Source: Nakamurella endophytica (GTDB taxonomy: Bacteria > Actinomycetota > Actinomycetes > Mycobacteriales > Nakamurellaceae). Taken from it: a stretch of 64,000 nt of DNA. The translations under genes were made by a program, and so were the position numbers. Of the stretch, positions 8,450 through 21,405 are shown one piece after another; the first letter of the stretch is position 1, and each line of letters begins with the position of its first letter. Location: positions 43,492 to 107,491 of the forward strand of contig NZ_BMNA01000011.1 of assembly GCF_014646215.1 (NCBI RefSeq), read 5' to 3'. The notes below the pieces were generated by a model. The model was not told the origin of the DNA. It made no database searches and worked only from the letters and a program-made list of their open reading frames with translations.

Positions 8450-9300
8450 AGCCCGACCGACTTGTACAGCAGGGAGATCTCCACCGGGTTCAGCCGGCGG
8501 AGCGTGCCGGGCCGCTGGTGGCCGAGCTGGACGTCGCCGATCCGGGTGCGGACCAGGCGGGACACCGGGTGGCCCACCTCGGCGAGCAGCCGCCGGACGA
8601 TGTGCTTGCGACCCTCGTGCAGGACCACCTCGACCACCGCCCGCCCGCCGAGGACGTCGACCACCTCGAAGGAGTCGACCTTGACCGGGCCGTCCTCCAG
8701 TTCGATCCCGGCCCGCAGCCGGCGGCCGAGGTCGCGCGGCACCGGGCCGGGGATCTCGGCCATGTAGGTCTTCGACACCCCGTACGACGGGTGGGTCAGC
8801 CGGTGGGCCAGCTCGCCGTCGTTCGTCAGCAGCAGCAGCCCCTCGGAGTCCATGTCGAGCCGCCCGACGTGGAACAGCCGGGGCGGCTCGTCGGCGTCCC
8901 GCGCCCACTGCCGGACCAGGTCGCCGATCGTCGGCCGGCCGCGGTCGTCGGACATGGTCGACAGCATCCCGGGCATCTTGTTCAGGGCGAGGTAGATCTG
9001 GTCGTCCCGCAGCACGACCCGGTCGCCGTCGACGTGCACGACGGCGTTCGCGGGATCTATCCGCACGCCCATCTCGCGGACGGTGACGCCGTCCACCTTG
9101 ACCCGGCCGGCGCGGATCAACTCCTCGGCCTTGCGGCGGCTGGCCACTCCGGCCGCCGCCAGGACCTTCTGCAGCCGGACGCCGTCGCCGTCGTCGTCGA
9201 GCTCGGGGATGCTGTCCGGTCGCGGTCGCGCCGACGGCGGTCGCGCAGCCCCCCGCCGGGAGGAGCCGCCGCCCTTGCGGCCGCCGCGCGCCTCAGACAT
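8446..9300 (-). CDS. rluB: 23S rRNA pseudouridine synthase RluB-type
   Basis: A 284-residue RsuA/RluB/E/F family enzyme isomerising a uridine in 23S rRNA (position 2605 in E. coli for RluB). It has an N-terminal basic/Gly-rich tail (1-28), an S4 RNA-binding domain (about 41-100, VRLQKVLAAAGVASRRKAEE) and the catalytic core with GRLDMDSEGLLLLTNDGEL, catalytic Asp149. The C-terminal GRKHIVRRLL segment is also typical. The ATG at 9300 overlaps the end of scpB by eight bases (ATGTCTGA). It belongs to the scpAB-rluB-cmk operon. Confidence 0.95.
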   Translation of the reverse strand: MSEARGGRKGGGSSRRGAARPPSARPRPDSIPELDDDGDGVRLQKVLAAAGVASRRKAEELIRAGRVKVDGVTVREMGVRIDPANAVVHVDGDRVVLRDDQIYLALNKMPGMLSTMSDDRGRPTIGDLVRQWARDADEPPRLFHVGRLDMDSEGLLLLTNDGELAHRLTHPSYGVSKTYMAEIPGPVPRDLGRRLRAGIELEDGPVKVDSFEVVDVLGGRAVVEVVLHEGRKHIVRRLLAEVGHPVSRLVRTRIGDVQLGHQRPGTLRRLNPVEISLLYKSVGL

Positions 9301-10144
9301 CGTCCACCGCGTCCACGTCCGGGAGCAGGGGTCCGAGAGAGGGCAGCTCGTCCAGCGCCGTGAGACCCATCCGCTCCAGGAACAGCTCGGTGGTGGCGTA
9401 GAGCACGCCACCCGTGTCGGGGTCGGTGCCGGCCTCCGCGATCAACCCGCGGGACGCCAGCGTGCGGATCACGCCGTCCACGTTGACGCCGCGGACGCCG
9501 GAGATGCGCGCCCGGGTGACCGGCTGCCGGTACGCGATGACGGCCAGCGTCTCCAGCGCTGCCCGGGAGAGCCGGGCGTGCTGCCCGTCGAGCACGAACC
9601 GCTCCACGACCGGGGCGAACCGGTCCCGGGTGTACATCCGCCAGCCACCGCCGGAGAACCGCAGGTCGATCCCGGAGCCGCGCTCGGCATAGCCGGCGGC
9701 CAGCTCCCGGACCACCGCGGCCACCTGCTCCACCGGCCGGTCGACCGCGGCCGCCAGCGACTCCTCGGTCACCGGGCTGTCCACGATCAGCAGCACGGCC
9801 TCCAGGGCGGCCGGCACCTCGTCGTCGGCGACCGACGGCGACTCGACCGCGGCGTCGGCGGAGTCGGCGGTTCCGACAGTGCCGACATTTTCGGCGATGT
9901 CGACAGTGTCAGCGGTCTCGACAGTGTCGACAGTATCGGCGGTCTCGACAGTATCGGCGGTCTCGACAGTGCCGGCGGTCTCGACAGTGTCGACACTGTC
10001 GCCGGGCTCTGCCTGCTCGGCGGTCGCGGTCCGGGCGTCGTCGGCAGCGGCAGCGGCAGCGGCAGCGGCGGAGGTCACCGGACCGCCGGATTCCGGATCC
10101 GGGCCCGGCGGCGACTCGGGCCGCACCGGCTGGGTGGTGGTCAC
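9293..10144 (-). CDS. scpB: Segregation and condensation protein B
   Basis: A 283-residue kleisin-associated winged-helix protein that with ScpA and SMC condenses and segregates chromosomes. The conserved core covers residues about 108-280: two winged-helix domains with LEAVLLIVDSPVTEESLA, YRQPVTRARISGVRGVNVD and the ending GLTALDELPSLGPLLP. The first ~107 residues are odd: a poly-Ala run, then a Thr/Val/Asp/Glu repeat (units like ETADTV, residues 49-100) that is nearly repetitive at DNA level too. The GTG start at 10144 overlaps the scpA stop as GTGA. M. tuberculosis has the same neighbours (Rv1709-Rv1710). Confidence 0.95.
   Translation of the reverse strand: MTTTQPVRPESPPGPDPESGGPVTSAAAAAAAAADDARTATAEQAEPGDSVDTVETAGTVETADTVETADTVDTVETADTVDIAENVGTVGTADSADAAVESPSVADDEVPAALEAVLLIVDSPVTEESLAAAVDRPVEQVAAVVRELAAGYAERGSGIDLRFSGGGWRMYTRDRFAPVVERFVLDGQHARLSRAALETLAVIAYRQPVTRARISGVRGVNVDGVIRTLASRGLIAEAGTDPDTGGVLYATTELFLERMGLTALDELPSLGPLLPDVDAVDDV
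9845..10000 (-). repeat. In-frame low-complexity repeat in scpB (ETADTV units)
   Basis: About 150 bases made of short GACACTGTCGA/GATACTGTCGA-like units of 15-18 bp encode alternating D-T-V and E-T-A. Unit lengths are multiples of three, so expansion or contraction would keep the frame. It lies in the N-terminal extension, outside the winged helices. Confidence 0.8.
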
Positions 10145-11064
10145 TCGTACTCCTCGGGTCGGTCGCCCGCCGGGTCGCCGGCGGCCTCGTCGGTCGGTCC
10201 GGTCCACCGGACGGTCAACAACCCCAACGGCTCCCGCTGGTCGAACACCACGGACGACTCCCGGTACAGGTGCAGCAGGCCGAGGAAACGGGCGACCACC
10301 TCGAGCGTGCGGGTGCACTCGGCGACCAGCTCGCCGAACGTCGCCTGCTCGCGGTCGCGCAACAGGGTGCGGATCGCCGCGGTGTGGTCGGCGACGGACA
10401 CCGTCGACGTGTGGATGTGCGCCAGCGAGACCTCGGGCACCGGCCGGGGGGCGAACGCCTGCACCGCCAGCTGCGCGAACCGCTCGGCGGACAGACCGAT
10501 CCGCACCTGCGGCAGCAGTCCGAGGTAGCGCGGTTCCAGGGTGACGGCCCGCGGATAGCGGCGGGGTGCGGCGGCCTCCAACTCGGCGAACAGCGCCGCG
10601 ACCTGCTGGTAGGCGCGATAGGCCAGCAGCCGGGCGAACAACAGGTCGCGTGCCTCCAGGACGGCGAGATCCTCGTCGCCGTCCTCCTCGTGCTGCGGCA
10701 GCAGCCGCGCGGCCTTGATGTCCAGCAGGGTGGCGGCGACGACCAGGAACTCGGTCACCACGTCGAGGTCGGCGCGGTCGCCGAGATCGGCGAGGTAGGC
10801 CAGGAACTCGTCGGTCACCTGGGACAGCGCCACCTCGGTGACGTCCATCCGGCGCGCGCCGATGAGCTGCTGCAGCAGGTCGAACGGTCCCTCGAAGTTC
10901 GAGAGCCGGACGTGGAAGCCCGGGACCTGACCGTCGGCGGCACGCCCGGCCGGACCGGTCGTCCCGGTCGGCTCCCCGCCGGCCACCGCGGCGTCCGCCG
11001 GGTCCTCGGGCGCGTGCTGCAGCGGGGCGGGGGCGTCCCGGAGGCTCGCCGCCGCGCGGGTCAT
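10141..11064 (-). CDS. scpA: Segregation and condensation protein A (kleisin)
   Basis: A 307-residue kleisin bridging SMC heads. The N-terminal domain begins with VRLSNFEGPFDLLQQLIGAR (about 52-71), the defining ScpA motif, followed by DVTEVALSQVTDEFLAYL and the ATLLDIKAARLLP segment. The C-terminal winged helix includes RDREQATFGELVAECTR and ends near FDQREPLGLL. About 48 Ala/Pro/Gly-rich residues precede the domain. The ATG overlaps the parA stop in ATGA, and its own stop overlaps scpB (GTGA), giving tight stoichiometric coupling of ParA-like, ScpA and ScpB proteins. Confidence 0.96.
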   Translation of the reverse strand: MTRAAASLRDAPAPLQHAPEDPADAAVAGGEPTGTTGPAGRAADGQVPGFHVRLSNFEGPFDLLQQLIGARRMDVTEVALSQVTDEFLAYLADLGDRADLDVVTEFLVVAATLLDIKAARLLPQHEEDGDEDLAVLEARDLLFARLLAYRAYQQVAALFAELEAAAPRRYPRAVTLEPRYLGLLPQVRIGLSAERFAQLAVQAFAPRPVPEVSLAHIHTSTVSVADHTAAIRTLLRDREQATFGELVAECTRTLEVVARFLGLLHLYRESSVVFDQREPLGLLTVRWTGPTDEAAGDPAGDRPEEYE

Positions 11065-12260
11065 CCCGCGATCACTTCCCGGGCCAGGGACCGGAACGCC
11101 TGCGCCGCTGCCGATGTCGGGGCGTACGAGGTGATCGGCTCACCGGCCACGGTGGTCTCCGGGAACTTGACCGTCCGGGAGATCACCGTGTCGTACACCT
11201 GGTCGCCGAAGCGCTGGACCAGCATGGCGACCACGTCCCGGGCGTGCACCGTGCGCCCGTCGAACATGGTCACCAGCACGCCGTCCACCCGCAGGTCCGG
11301 GTTGATCCGGTCCTTGACCTTGTCGACGGTGTCGACCAGCAGGGCCACCCCGCGCAGCGAGAAGAACTCGGCGGCCACCGGCATGATCACGCCGTGCGCG
11401 CAGGCCAGCGCGTTGACCGTCAGCAGGCCGAGCGACGGCTGGCAGTCGACGAGGATGTAGTCGTAGGCGTGCACCACCGGCCGCAGCGCCCGGGCCAGGG
11501 TGTGCTCGCGCCCCACCTCGTTGATCAGCTGCACCTCGGCGGCCGAGAGGTCGATGTTGGCCGGGATGAGGTCCATGCCGGGCACCCGGGTCGGCATCAG
11601 GACGTCGGTGATGGCGGTCTGCCGCTCGAGCATCAGGTTGTAGACGGTGCGCTCGAGCTCGTGCGACGGCACGCCCAGGCCCGCGGACAGCGCGCCCTGC
11701 GGATCGAGGTCGACCAGCAGCACCCGCCGCCCGTACTCGGCCAGCGCCGCGCCGAGGTTGAGCGTCGAGGTGGTCTTGCCGACGCCGCCCTTCTGGTTGC
11801 ACATGGCGATGATCCGGGCGGGTCCGTGGCTGGTGAGCGGACGGACCTCGGGACGCAACCGCGGCGGCCGCCCCGTCGGGCCCGGCTCGCCGCCGCGGGC
11901 ACCGACCGGTTCGTCGAACAGCAGGCCCGCCGGCGCAGCCGCAGGCTCGCTCGCCGCCTGGTCCGCGGCCGGTGCAGGGGCCGGCGCGTCACCCGGGGAC
12001 CCGAGGTCCGTGGCCGCCGCGGATCCGTCGGCCGACGGCGCCGGGTCGACAGAGCTCTCCCCCGCCGCGTCGTCGGTGGCGCCGGTCGCCGGGTCGGCGG
12101 GCTGCTCGGGGATCGCCGGACGGAAGGCGGTGGGATCGGCTGGTTCCGTGGGCTGGGTGATCGGGACGTCGCTACCCGTGACACCGCCGTCGTCCGCCGC
12201 CCACTCCTGGCGGGCGGCACCGGAGGCGACGATCCACTCCGCGTCGTCCGGTGCGCTCAT
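11061..12260 (-). CDS. ParA/Soj-family ATPase with long disordered N-terminus
   Basis: A 399-residue deviant-Walker ATPase. KGGVGKT is at 157-163 (signature and catalytic lysines both present), then VDLDPQGALSAGLG and the DYILVDCQPSLGLLTVNAL Walker B region. The core spans 148-399 and is complete. Residues 1-147 form an Asp/Ala/Pro-rich acidic extension of the kind that in some actinobacterial ParA proteins mediates partner binding; here that is inference. There is no parB next to it, so this is the scpAB-linked paralogue (Rv1708 type), not the parAB locus near oriC. The ATG at 12260 is the first start in frame after unrelated sequence. It heads the scpA-scpB-rluB-cmk-plsC-der operon. Confidence 0.93.
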   Translation of the reverse strand: MSAPDDAEWIVASGAARQEWAADDGGVTGSDVPITQPTEPADPTAFRPAIPEQPADPATGATDDAAGESSVDPAPSADGSAAATDLGSPGDAPAPAPAADQAASEPAAAPAGLLFDEPVGARGGEPGPTGRPPRLRPEVRPLTSHGPARIIAMCNQKGGVGKTTSTLNLGAALAEYGRRVLLVDLDPQGALSAGLGVPSHELERTVYNLMLERQTAITDVLMPTRVPGMDLIPANIDLSAAEVQLINEVGREHTLARALRPVVHAYDYILVDCQPSLGLLTVNALACAHGVIMPVAAEFFSLRGVALLVDTVDKVKDRINPDLRVDGVLVTMFDGRTVHARDVVAMLVQRFGDQVYDTVISRTVKFPETTVAGEPITSYAPTSAAAQAFRSLAREVIAG

Positions 12261-12443
12261 CGGTGCGACAGACTCCCTGCTCTCCGGTCGTCCTCCCGAC
12301 GACGCCGCCCAGCCTATTCGGCGCGGGGCTCCGCGACCACCTCGACCCACCGGGCGGCGGGCGACCGGCGGGCCGACGCGCCGGTGGCAGACTGGTGGGC
12401 CGCCGCCGCCCGCCCCGCGGGCGGCCGATCGCAGGGAGCCGCC

Positions 12444-13946
12444 ATGACCGTCGTCGCCGACCAGCAGGTGCAAGGGATCGACCCGCGGACCGGCCGGCCC
12501 GTCGGTCATCCGGTGCCGGCGACCACGGCGGACGCGGTGGACACCGCGGTGCGCGCGGCCGCGGCGGCCGGGGAGCGGTGGGCCGCGACGCCCGCCCCGC
12601 AGCGGGCCGGGGTGCTGGAGGCGGTGGCCGACGCGCTGGACGCCGAGCGCGACGCCCTGGTGGCCGCGGCCGACCGGGAGACCGCGCTCGGCACCACCCG
12701 GCTCACCGGCGAGGTCGCCCGCACCACCGGTCAGCTGCGGATGTTCGCGGGAGTGCTGCGGGACGGCGGCTTCCTCGACGCGGTGCTGTCGCCGGCCGAC
12801 GCCGCCGCCGGCACGCCGGACCTGCGTCGCATGCGGATCCCGGTCGGGCCGGTCGGCGTGTGGTCGGCGAGCAACTTCCCGTTCGCGTTCTCGGTAGCCG
12901 GCGGCGACACCGCGTCGGCGCTGGCGGCGGGCTGCGGCGTCGTGGTCAAGGCGCACGAGGCGCACCCGGAGACGTCCGAGGCCACCGCCGCGGTGCTGCG
13001 GACCGCGCTCACGGCCGCCGGCGCTTCCGACGGGCTGGTGGGCCTGGTCCACGGGCGGGAGGCGGGCGTGGCGCTCGTCGACCACCCGCTGCTGCGGGCG
13101 GCCGGCTTCACCGGCTCCCAGCGCGGCGGCCGGGCACTCGCCGACCGGGCCGCCGCCCGACCGCGGCCGATCCCGTTCTACGGCGAGCTCGGCAGCGTCA
13201 ACCCGGTGATCGTGACCCGCGCCGCGGCCCGGGCGCGCCGGGACGAGATCGCCACCGGGTACGCCGCGTCCCTGACGCTCGGCGCCGGCCAGTTCTGCAC
13301 GAATCCCGGCCTGCTGGTCGTCCCCGACGACGCCGAGCTGCTCGCCGCCGTCGCCGCGGCGGTCTCCGGTACCGCCGGGGCACCGATGCTCACCCCGCGG
13401 ATGGCGGACACGTACCGGGACACCGTCCAGCAGCGGTCCGCACTGGACACGCTGGCCACCGGGCGGCCTGGTGACGGCCCGCAGGCACCGGCGCCGGCGA
13501 CCTGGACGGTGCCGGTCCCGCGCCTGCTCGCCGAACCGGACCTCGGCGAGGAGGTGTTCGGACCGGCCGGCCTGGTGGTCACCTACCGGGACGAGTCCGA
13601 ACTGGCCGAGCTGGCCGGTGACCTGGACGGTTCGCTGACCGCGACCGTGCACGCCGAACCCGGGGACCGGGAGCTGGTCGCCGGGCTGCTGCCGGTGCTG
13701 CAGCGACGGGCCGGGCGGCTCATCTACAACGGGTGGCCGACCGGCGTCGCGGTCAACTGGGCGCAGCACCACGGCGGCCCCTGGCCGGCGACGAACGCTC
13801 CCGGGTTCACGTCGGTGGGCGCGCGGGCCATCGATCGGTGGCTGGTCCCGGTCGCCTACCAGGGCTTCCCCGACGAACTGCTGCCGCCGGAACTGGCCGA
13901 GGCCAACCCCTACGGCATCCCGCGGACCGTGCAGCCGGGTCGCTGA
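12444..13946 (+). CDS. NAD(P)-dependent aldehyde dehydrogenase (2,5-dioxovalerate/KGSA type)
   Basis: A 500-residue aldehyde dehydrogenase, full length. Catalytic residues are present: Asn144 (SASNFPFAF), Glu248 (YGELG) and Cys285 in GAGQFCTNPG. The cofactor segment VVKAHEAHPETS and the motif FTGSQRGGRAL are characteristic of alpha-ketoglutaric semialdehyde (2,5-dioxopentanoate) dehydrogenases, which end oxidative pentose, sugar-acid or hydroxyproline breakdown in 2-oxoglutarate. The subgroup is inferred from motifs. No sugar-acid genes adjoin it. It is the only plus-strand gene between 5.4 and 53 kb, divergent from parA and convergent with an SDR gene. The ATG follows GGGAG. Confidence 0.88.
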   Translation: MTVVADQQVQGIDPRTGRPVGHPVPATTADAVDTAVRAAAAAGERWAATPAPQRAGVLEAVADALDAERDALVAAADRETALGTTRLTGEVARTTGQLRMFAGVLRDGGFLDAVLSPADAAAGTPDLRRMRIPVGPVGVWSASNFPFAFSVAGGDTASALAAGCGVVVKAHEAHPETSEATAAVLRTALTAAGASDGLVGLVHGREAGVALVDHPLLRAAGFTGSQRGGRALADRAAARPRPIPFYGELGSVNPVIVTRAAARARRDEIATGYAASLTLGAGQFCTNPGLLVVPDDAELLAAVAAAVSGTAGAPMLTPRMADTYRDTVQQRSALDTLATGRPGDGPQAPAPATWTVPVPRLLAEPDLGEEVFGPAGLVVTYRDESELAELAGDLDGSLTATVHAEPGDRELVAGLLPVLQRRAGRLIYNGWPTGVAVNWAQHHGGPWPATNAPGFTSVGARAIDRWLVPVAYQGFPDELLPPELAEANPYGIPRTVQPGR

Positions 13947-13958
13947 CCCGCGCCGGCC

Positions 13959-13993
13959 CTCCGCGGACGCCGCTCTGGGCGGCGTCCGCGGAC
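13959..13993. terminator. Bidirectional hairpin between convergent genes
   Basis: A 13-14-bp perfect stem (TCCGCGGACGCCGC and its complement) with a five-base loop (TCTGG) sits 13 bases after the aldehyde dehydrogenase stop codon, before the convergent SDR gene. It could stop transcription in both directions. Confidence 0.65.
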
Positions 13994-14050
13994 GCGGTCC
14001 CGACGGCGTCCGCGGACGCGGTCCCGCCTCCGTCCGCGGACGCGGCGCTC
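13981..14050. repeat. 24-bp tandem repeat built on palindrome GTCCGCGGAC
   Basis: GGCGTCCGCGGACGCGGTCC-type units follow each other three times at a 24-bp period, the last degenerate and running into the SDR stop region. Each unit contains the self-complementary core GTCCGCGGAC. The first copy also forms the right arm of the terminator hairpin. Confidence 0.65.
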
Positions 14051-14888
14051 AGAGGATCGGGTTGCCGCCGGTGACCGCGACGCGGGCTCCGGAGATGTAG
14101 CTGCCGTCGTCGCTGGCCAGCAGCACGTAGACCGGCGCGAGTTCGGCCGGCTGCCCCGCCCGACCGAGAGGTACCTGCCCGCCGAAGCTCTCGACCTTCT
14201 CCTCCGGCATGGTGGCGGGAATCAGCGGCGTCCAGACCGGGCCCGGCGCGACACTGTTGGCACGGATGCCCCTCTCACCCAGCAGCTGCGCCAGGCTCGC
14301 CGAGAAGTTGGCGATGGCAGCCTTCGTCGCCGCGTACGGCGCGAGCGTCGGCGACGGCATGTCCGAGTTCACCGACGAACTGCCGATGATCGACGACCCC
14401 GGCGACATGTGCGGCAGCGCCGCCTTCACCAGCCAGAAGTACGCATGGATGTTCGTGGCGAAGGTGTACTCCCACTCGTCGTCCGAGATCTCGTCGAGCG
14501 ACTCGTGGTTCATCTGGTACGCCGCGTTGTTGACCAGGATGTCGACCTTGCCGAACTCCTGCACCGCCCGGTCGACGATGGCCCGGCAGTGCTCGGCCTT
14601 GGACAGATCGCCCGGCACCAGCACGGCCTTGCGGCCCGCCTGCTCGACGTAGCGGGCGGTGTCCTGGGCGTCCTCGTCCTCGGACAGGTAGGAGATGAGG
14701 ACGTCGGCGCCCTCCCGGGCGAAGGCGATCGCCACGGCCCGGCCGATGCCGCTGTCGCCGCCGGTGATGATCGCTGCCTTGCCGGTCAGCTTGCCGGTGC
14801 CGCGGTAGCTCTCCTCGCCGCAGTCCGGCTTCGGCGTCATCTCACCCTGGACGCCCGGGGTGTCCTGCTGCTGCGCGGGCTGGTTCAT
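14049..14888 (-). CDS. SDR-family oxidoreductase (YhdF/general-stress type)
   Basis: A 279-residue classical short-chain dehydrogenase. It has the nucleotide motif TGGDSGIG (42-49, TGxxxGxG), NNAA at 120-123, the catalytic Ser near 170-172, Tyr185 and Lys189 in PYAATKAA, and the PGPVWTPLIP segment. The glutamine/proline-rich start MNQPAQQQDTPG and the PKPDCGEESYRG lead are shared with the YhdF/YdaD-like stress SDRs. The substrate is unknown. The ATG at 14888 follows GAGGAG by about five bases. It is not overlapped with its neighbours and is likely monocistronic; it is convergent with the aldehyde dehydrogenase, with which it could share a redox role, though nothing proves it. Confidence 0.88.
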   Translation of the reverse strand: MNQPAQQQDTPGVQGEMTPKPDCGEESYRGTGKLTGKAAIITGGDSGIGRAVAIAFAREGADVLISYLSEDEDAQDTARYVEQAGRKAVLVPGDLSKAEHCRAIVDRAVQEFGKVDILVNNAAYQMNHESLDEISDDEWEYTFATNIHAYFWLVKAALPHMSPGSSIIGSSSVNSDMPSPTLAPYAATKAAIANFSASLAQLLGERGIRANSVAPGPVWTPLIPATMPEEKVESFGGQVPLGRAGQPAELAPVYVLLASDDGSYISGARVAVTGGNPIL

Positions 14889-15113
14889 CTGTGCTCCTCG
14901 ACTCGTGGACCGCGGGCCGCCACCGCGTCCGCGCCCGCCTCCATACCGTGCGAGCACGCGGACGAATGCGACCCCCGCGGTCGCCTCGGCCGGCCCACCG
15001 TCCCGGTGCCCGGTCGGCACCGCGGCCAACCGCATCCGACCGTGCCGACAGCGCCGACAGCGCCGACCGCGTGCCGACCGTGCCGCCGGTCCGTTGCCGG
15101 CTGGGCCGCGGGC

Positions 15114-16088
15114 TCAGCGCGCCCGCGGGTGCGCCAGGGCGTACACCTCGCGCAGCGCGTCCACCGTCACGAGGGTGTAGATCTGCGTGGTCGTCACCGA
15201 CGCGTGGCCGAGCAGCTCCTGCACGGTCCGCACGTCGGCGCCGCCCTCGAGCAGGTGGGTGGCGAACGAGTGGCGCAGCGTGTGCGGGGAGACCGGCACG
15301 TCGACGCCGGCCCGCTCGGCGGCCTCGCCGAGGACCTGCCACGCCGACTGCCGGGACAGCCGGCCGCCGCGGGCGTTGAGGAAGACGGCGGGGGTGCCGC
15401 GACCGCGGGCCGCCAGTGCCGGGCGGCCGCGGACCAGGTACGCCGACAGCGCGGCGGCCGCGTACGACCCGACGGGCACGATCCGCTCCTTGGACCCCTT
15501 GCCGAACAGCCGGATCATGCCCGCGGTGTCCACCTCGGCGGCGTCGTCCAGGTCCAGGCCGATCGCCTCGGAGATGCGCGCGCCGGTGCCGTAGAGCAGT
15601 TCGAGCAGGGCCCGGTCGCGCAGCGCCCGCGGGTCGTCGCCGGTGACGGACTCCAGGATCGCCGCGACCGCCTCCACCCCGAGGGCCTTGGGCAGTCGAC
15701 GGGCCGCCTGCGGCGGGTGCACGTCCCGGGACGGGTCCTGGGCCGCCAGCCCCTCGGCCAGCAGGAAGCGGTGCCAGCCGCGGACGGCCACCACCGCCCT
15801 GGCGGCGGACGACGGTGCCAGCGGCGGGCGACCGGCGCCGCCGAGCCGGAGCTCGGTCAGGTGCGCGGAGACGTCGGCGGCCCCGACCTCGGCGATGTCG
15901 GTGCGACCGAGCCGGGCCAGGAACTCGACGTAGCGGCGCAGGTCCCGGCGGTAGGACAGCAGGGTGTTTCGGGCGGCACCGCGCTCCACCGCCAGGTGGT
16001 CGAGGTAGCCGCGCAGGGCCCGCTCGAGCGCGGCCGGCACCTCGACGGGCGGGTCGCCGGCGACGACGTCGGCGGCGGTGCCGCCCAC
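15114..16088 (-). CDS. xerD: Tyrosine recombinase XerD
   Basis: A 324-residue site-specific recombinase resolving chromosome dimers at dif with XerC. The N-terminal SAM-like core-binding domain is at about 20-115. The catalytic domain has the full pentad plus Tyr: Arg171 (GTGARISE), Lys200, His269 and Arg272 ([12 protein letters not shown]), His295 (LLGHASV) and Tyr304 (TTQIYT). The GTG at 16088 lies one base after the nudix stop, so it is coupled to that gene. The pyrG-nudix-xerD order equals Rv1699-Rv1701, which supports housekeeping XerD over a phage integrase. Confidence 0.95.
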   Translation of the reverse strand: MGGTAADVVAGDPPVEVPAALERALRGYLDHLAVERGAARNTLLSYRRDLRRYVEFLARLGRTDIAEVGAADVSAHLTELRLGGAGRPPLAPSSAARAVVAVRGWHRFLLAEGLAAQDPSRDVHPPQAARRLPKALGVEAVAAILESVTGDDPRALRDRALLELLYGTGARISEAIGLDLDDAAEVDTAGMIRLFGKGSKERIVPVGSYAAAALSAYLVRGRPALAARGRGTPAVFLNARGGRLSRQSAWQVLGEAAERAGVDVPVSPHTLRHSFATHLLEGGADVRTVQELLGHASVTTTQIYTLVTVDALREVYALAHPRAR

Positions 16089-16089
16089 C

Positions 16090-21150
<5,061 letters not shown>

Positions 21151-21405
21151 GCGCCGATGGTCGCAGCAGGGCCGGGTGGATACCGGGAGGTGCCGCGGTG
21201 ACACGCGGAACACCTCCGTGCGGGCAGCGTCACCGCCGACCGGCCAGGCCTCGCCGTGACCGCCGGCGACGACTGGGCGCGCGACAGCTCGGGCTCTCGC
21301 GCATCCGGGGCGTTGCCGACCCGATGCCGTCCCCGGCCAACGGTCGGCGGGCCGGGCAGGGTCGTCCGGCGGCCGGTCGTCCGGTCGGCCGGTCGGCCGC
21401 CCGCC

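Noticed and set aside
11244..12443. Long plus-strand frame opposite parA that runs into the aldehyde dehydrogenase
   Set aside because: Only the part from 12444 shows aldehyde dehydrogenase sequence; the upstream part is a shadow of parA.
15114..16088. Phage integrase marking a prophage or island
   Set aside because: Gene order pyrG-nudix-xerD and full XerD motifs show it is the housekeeping recombinase.
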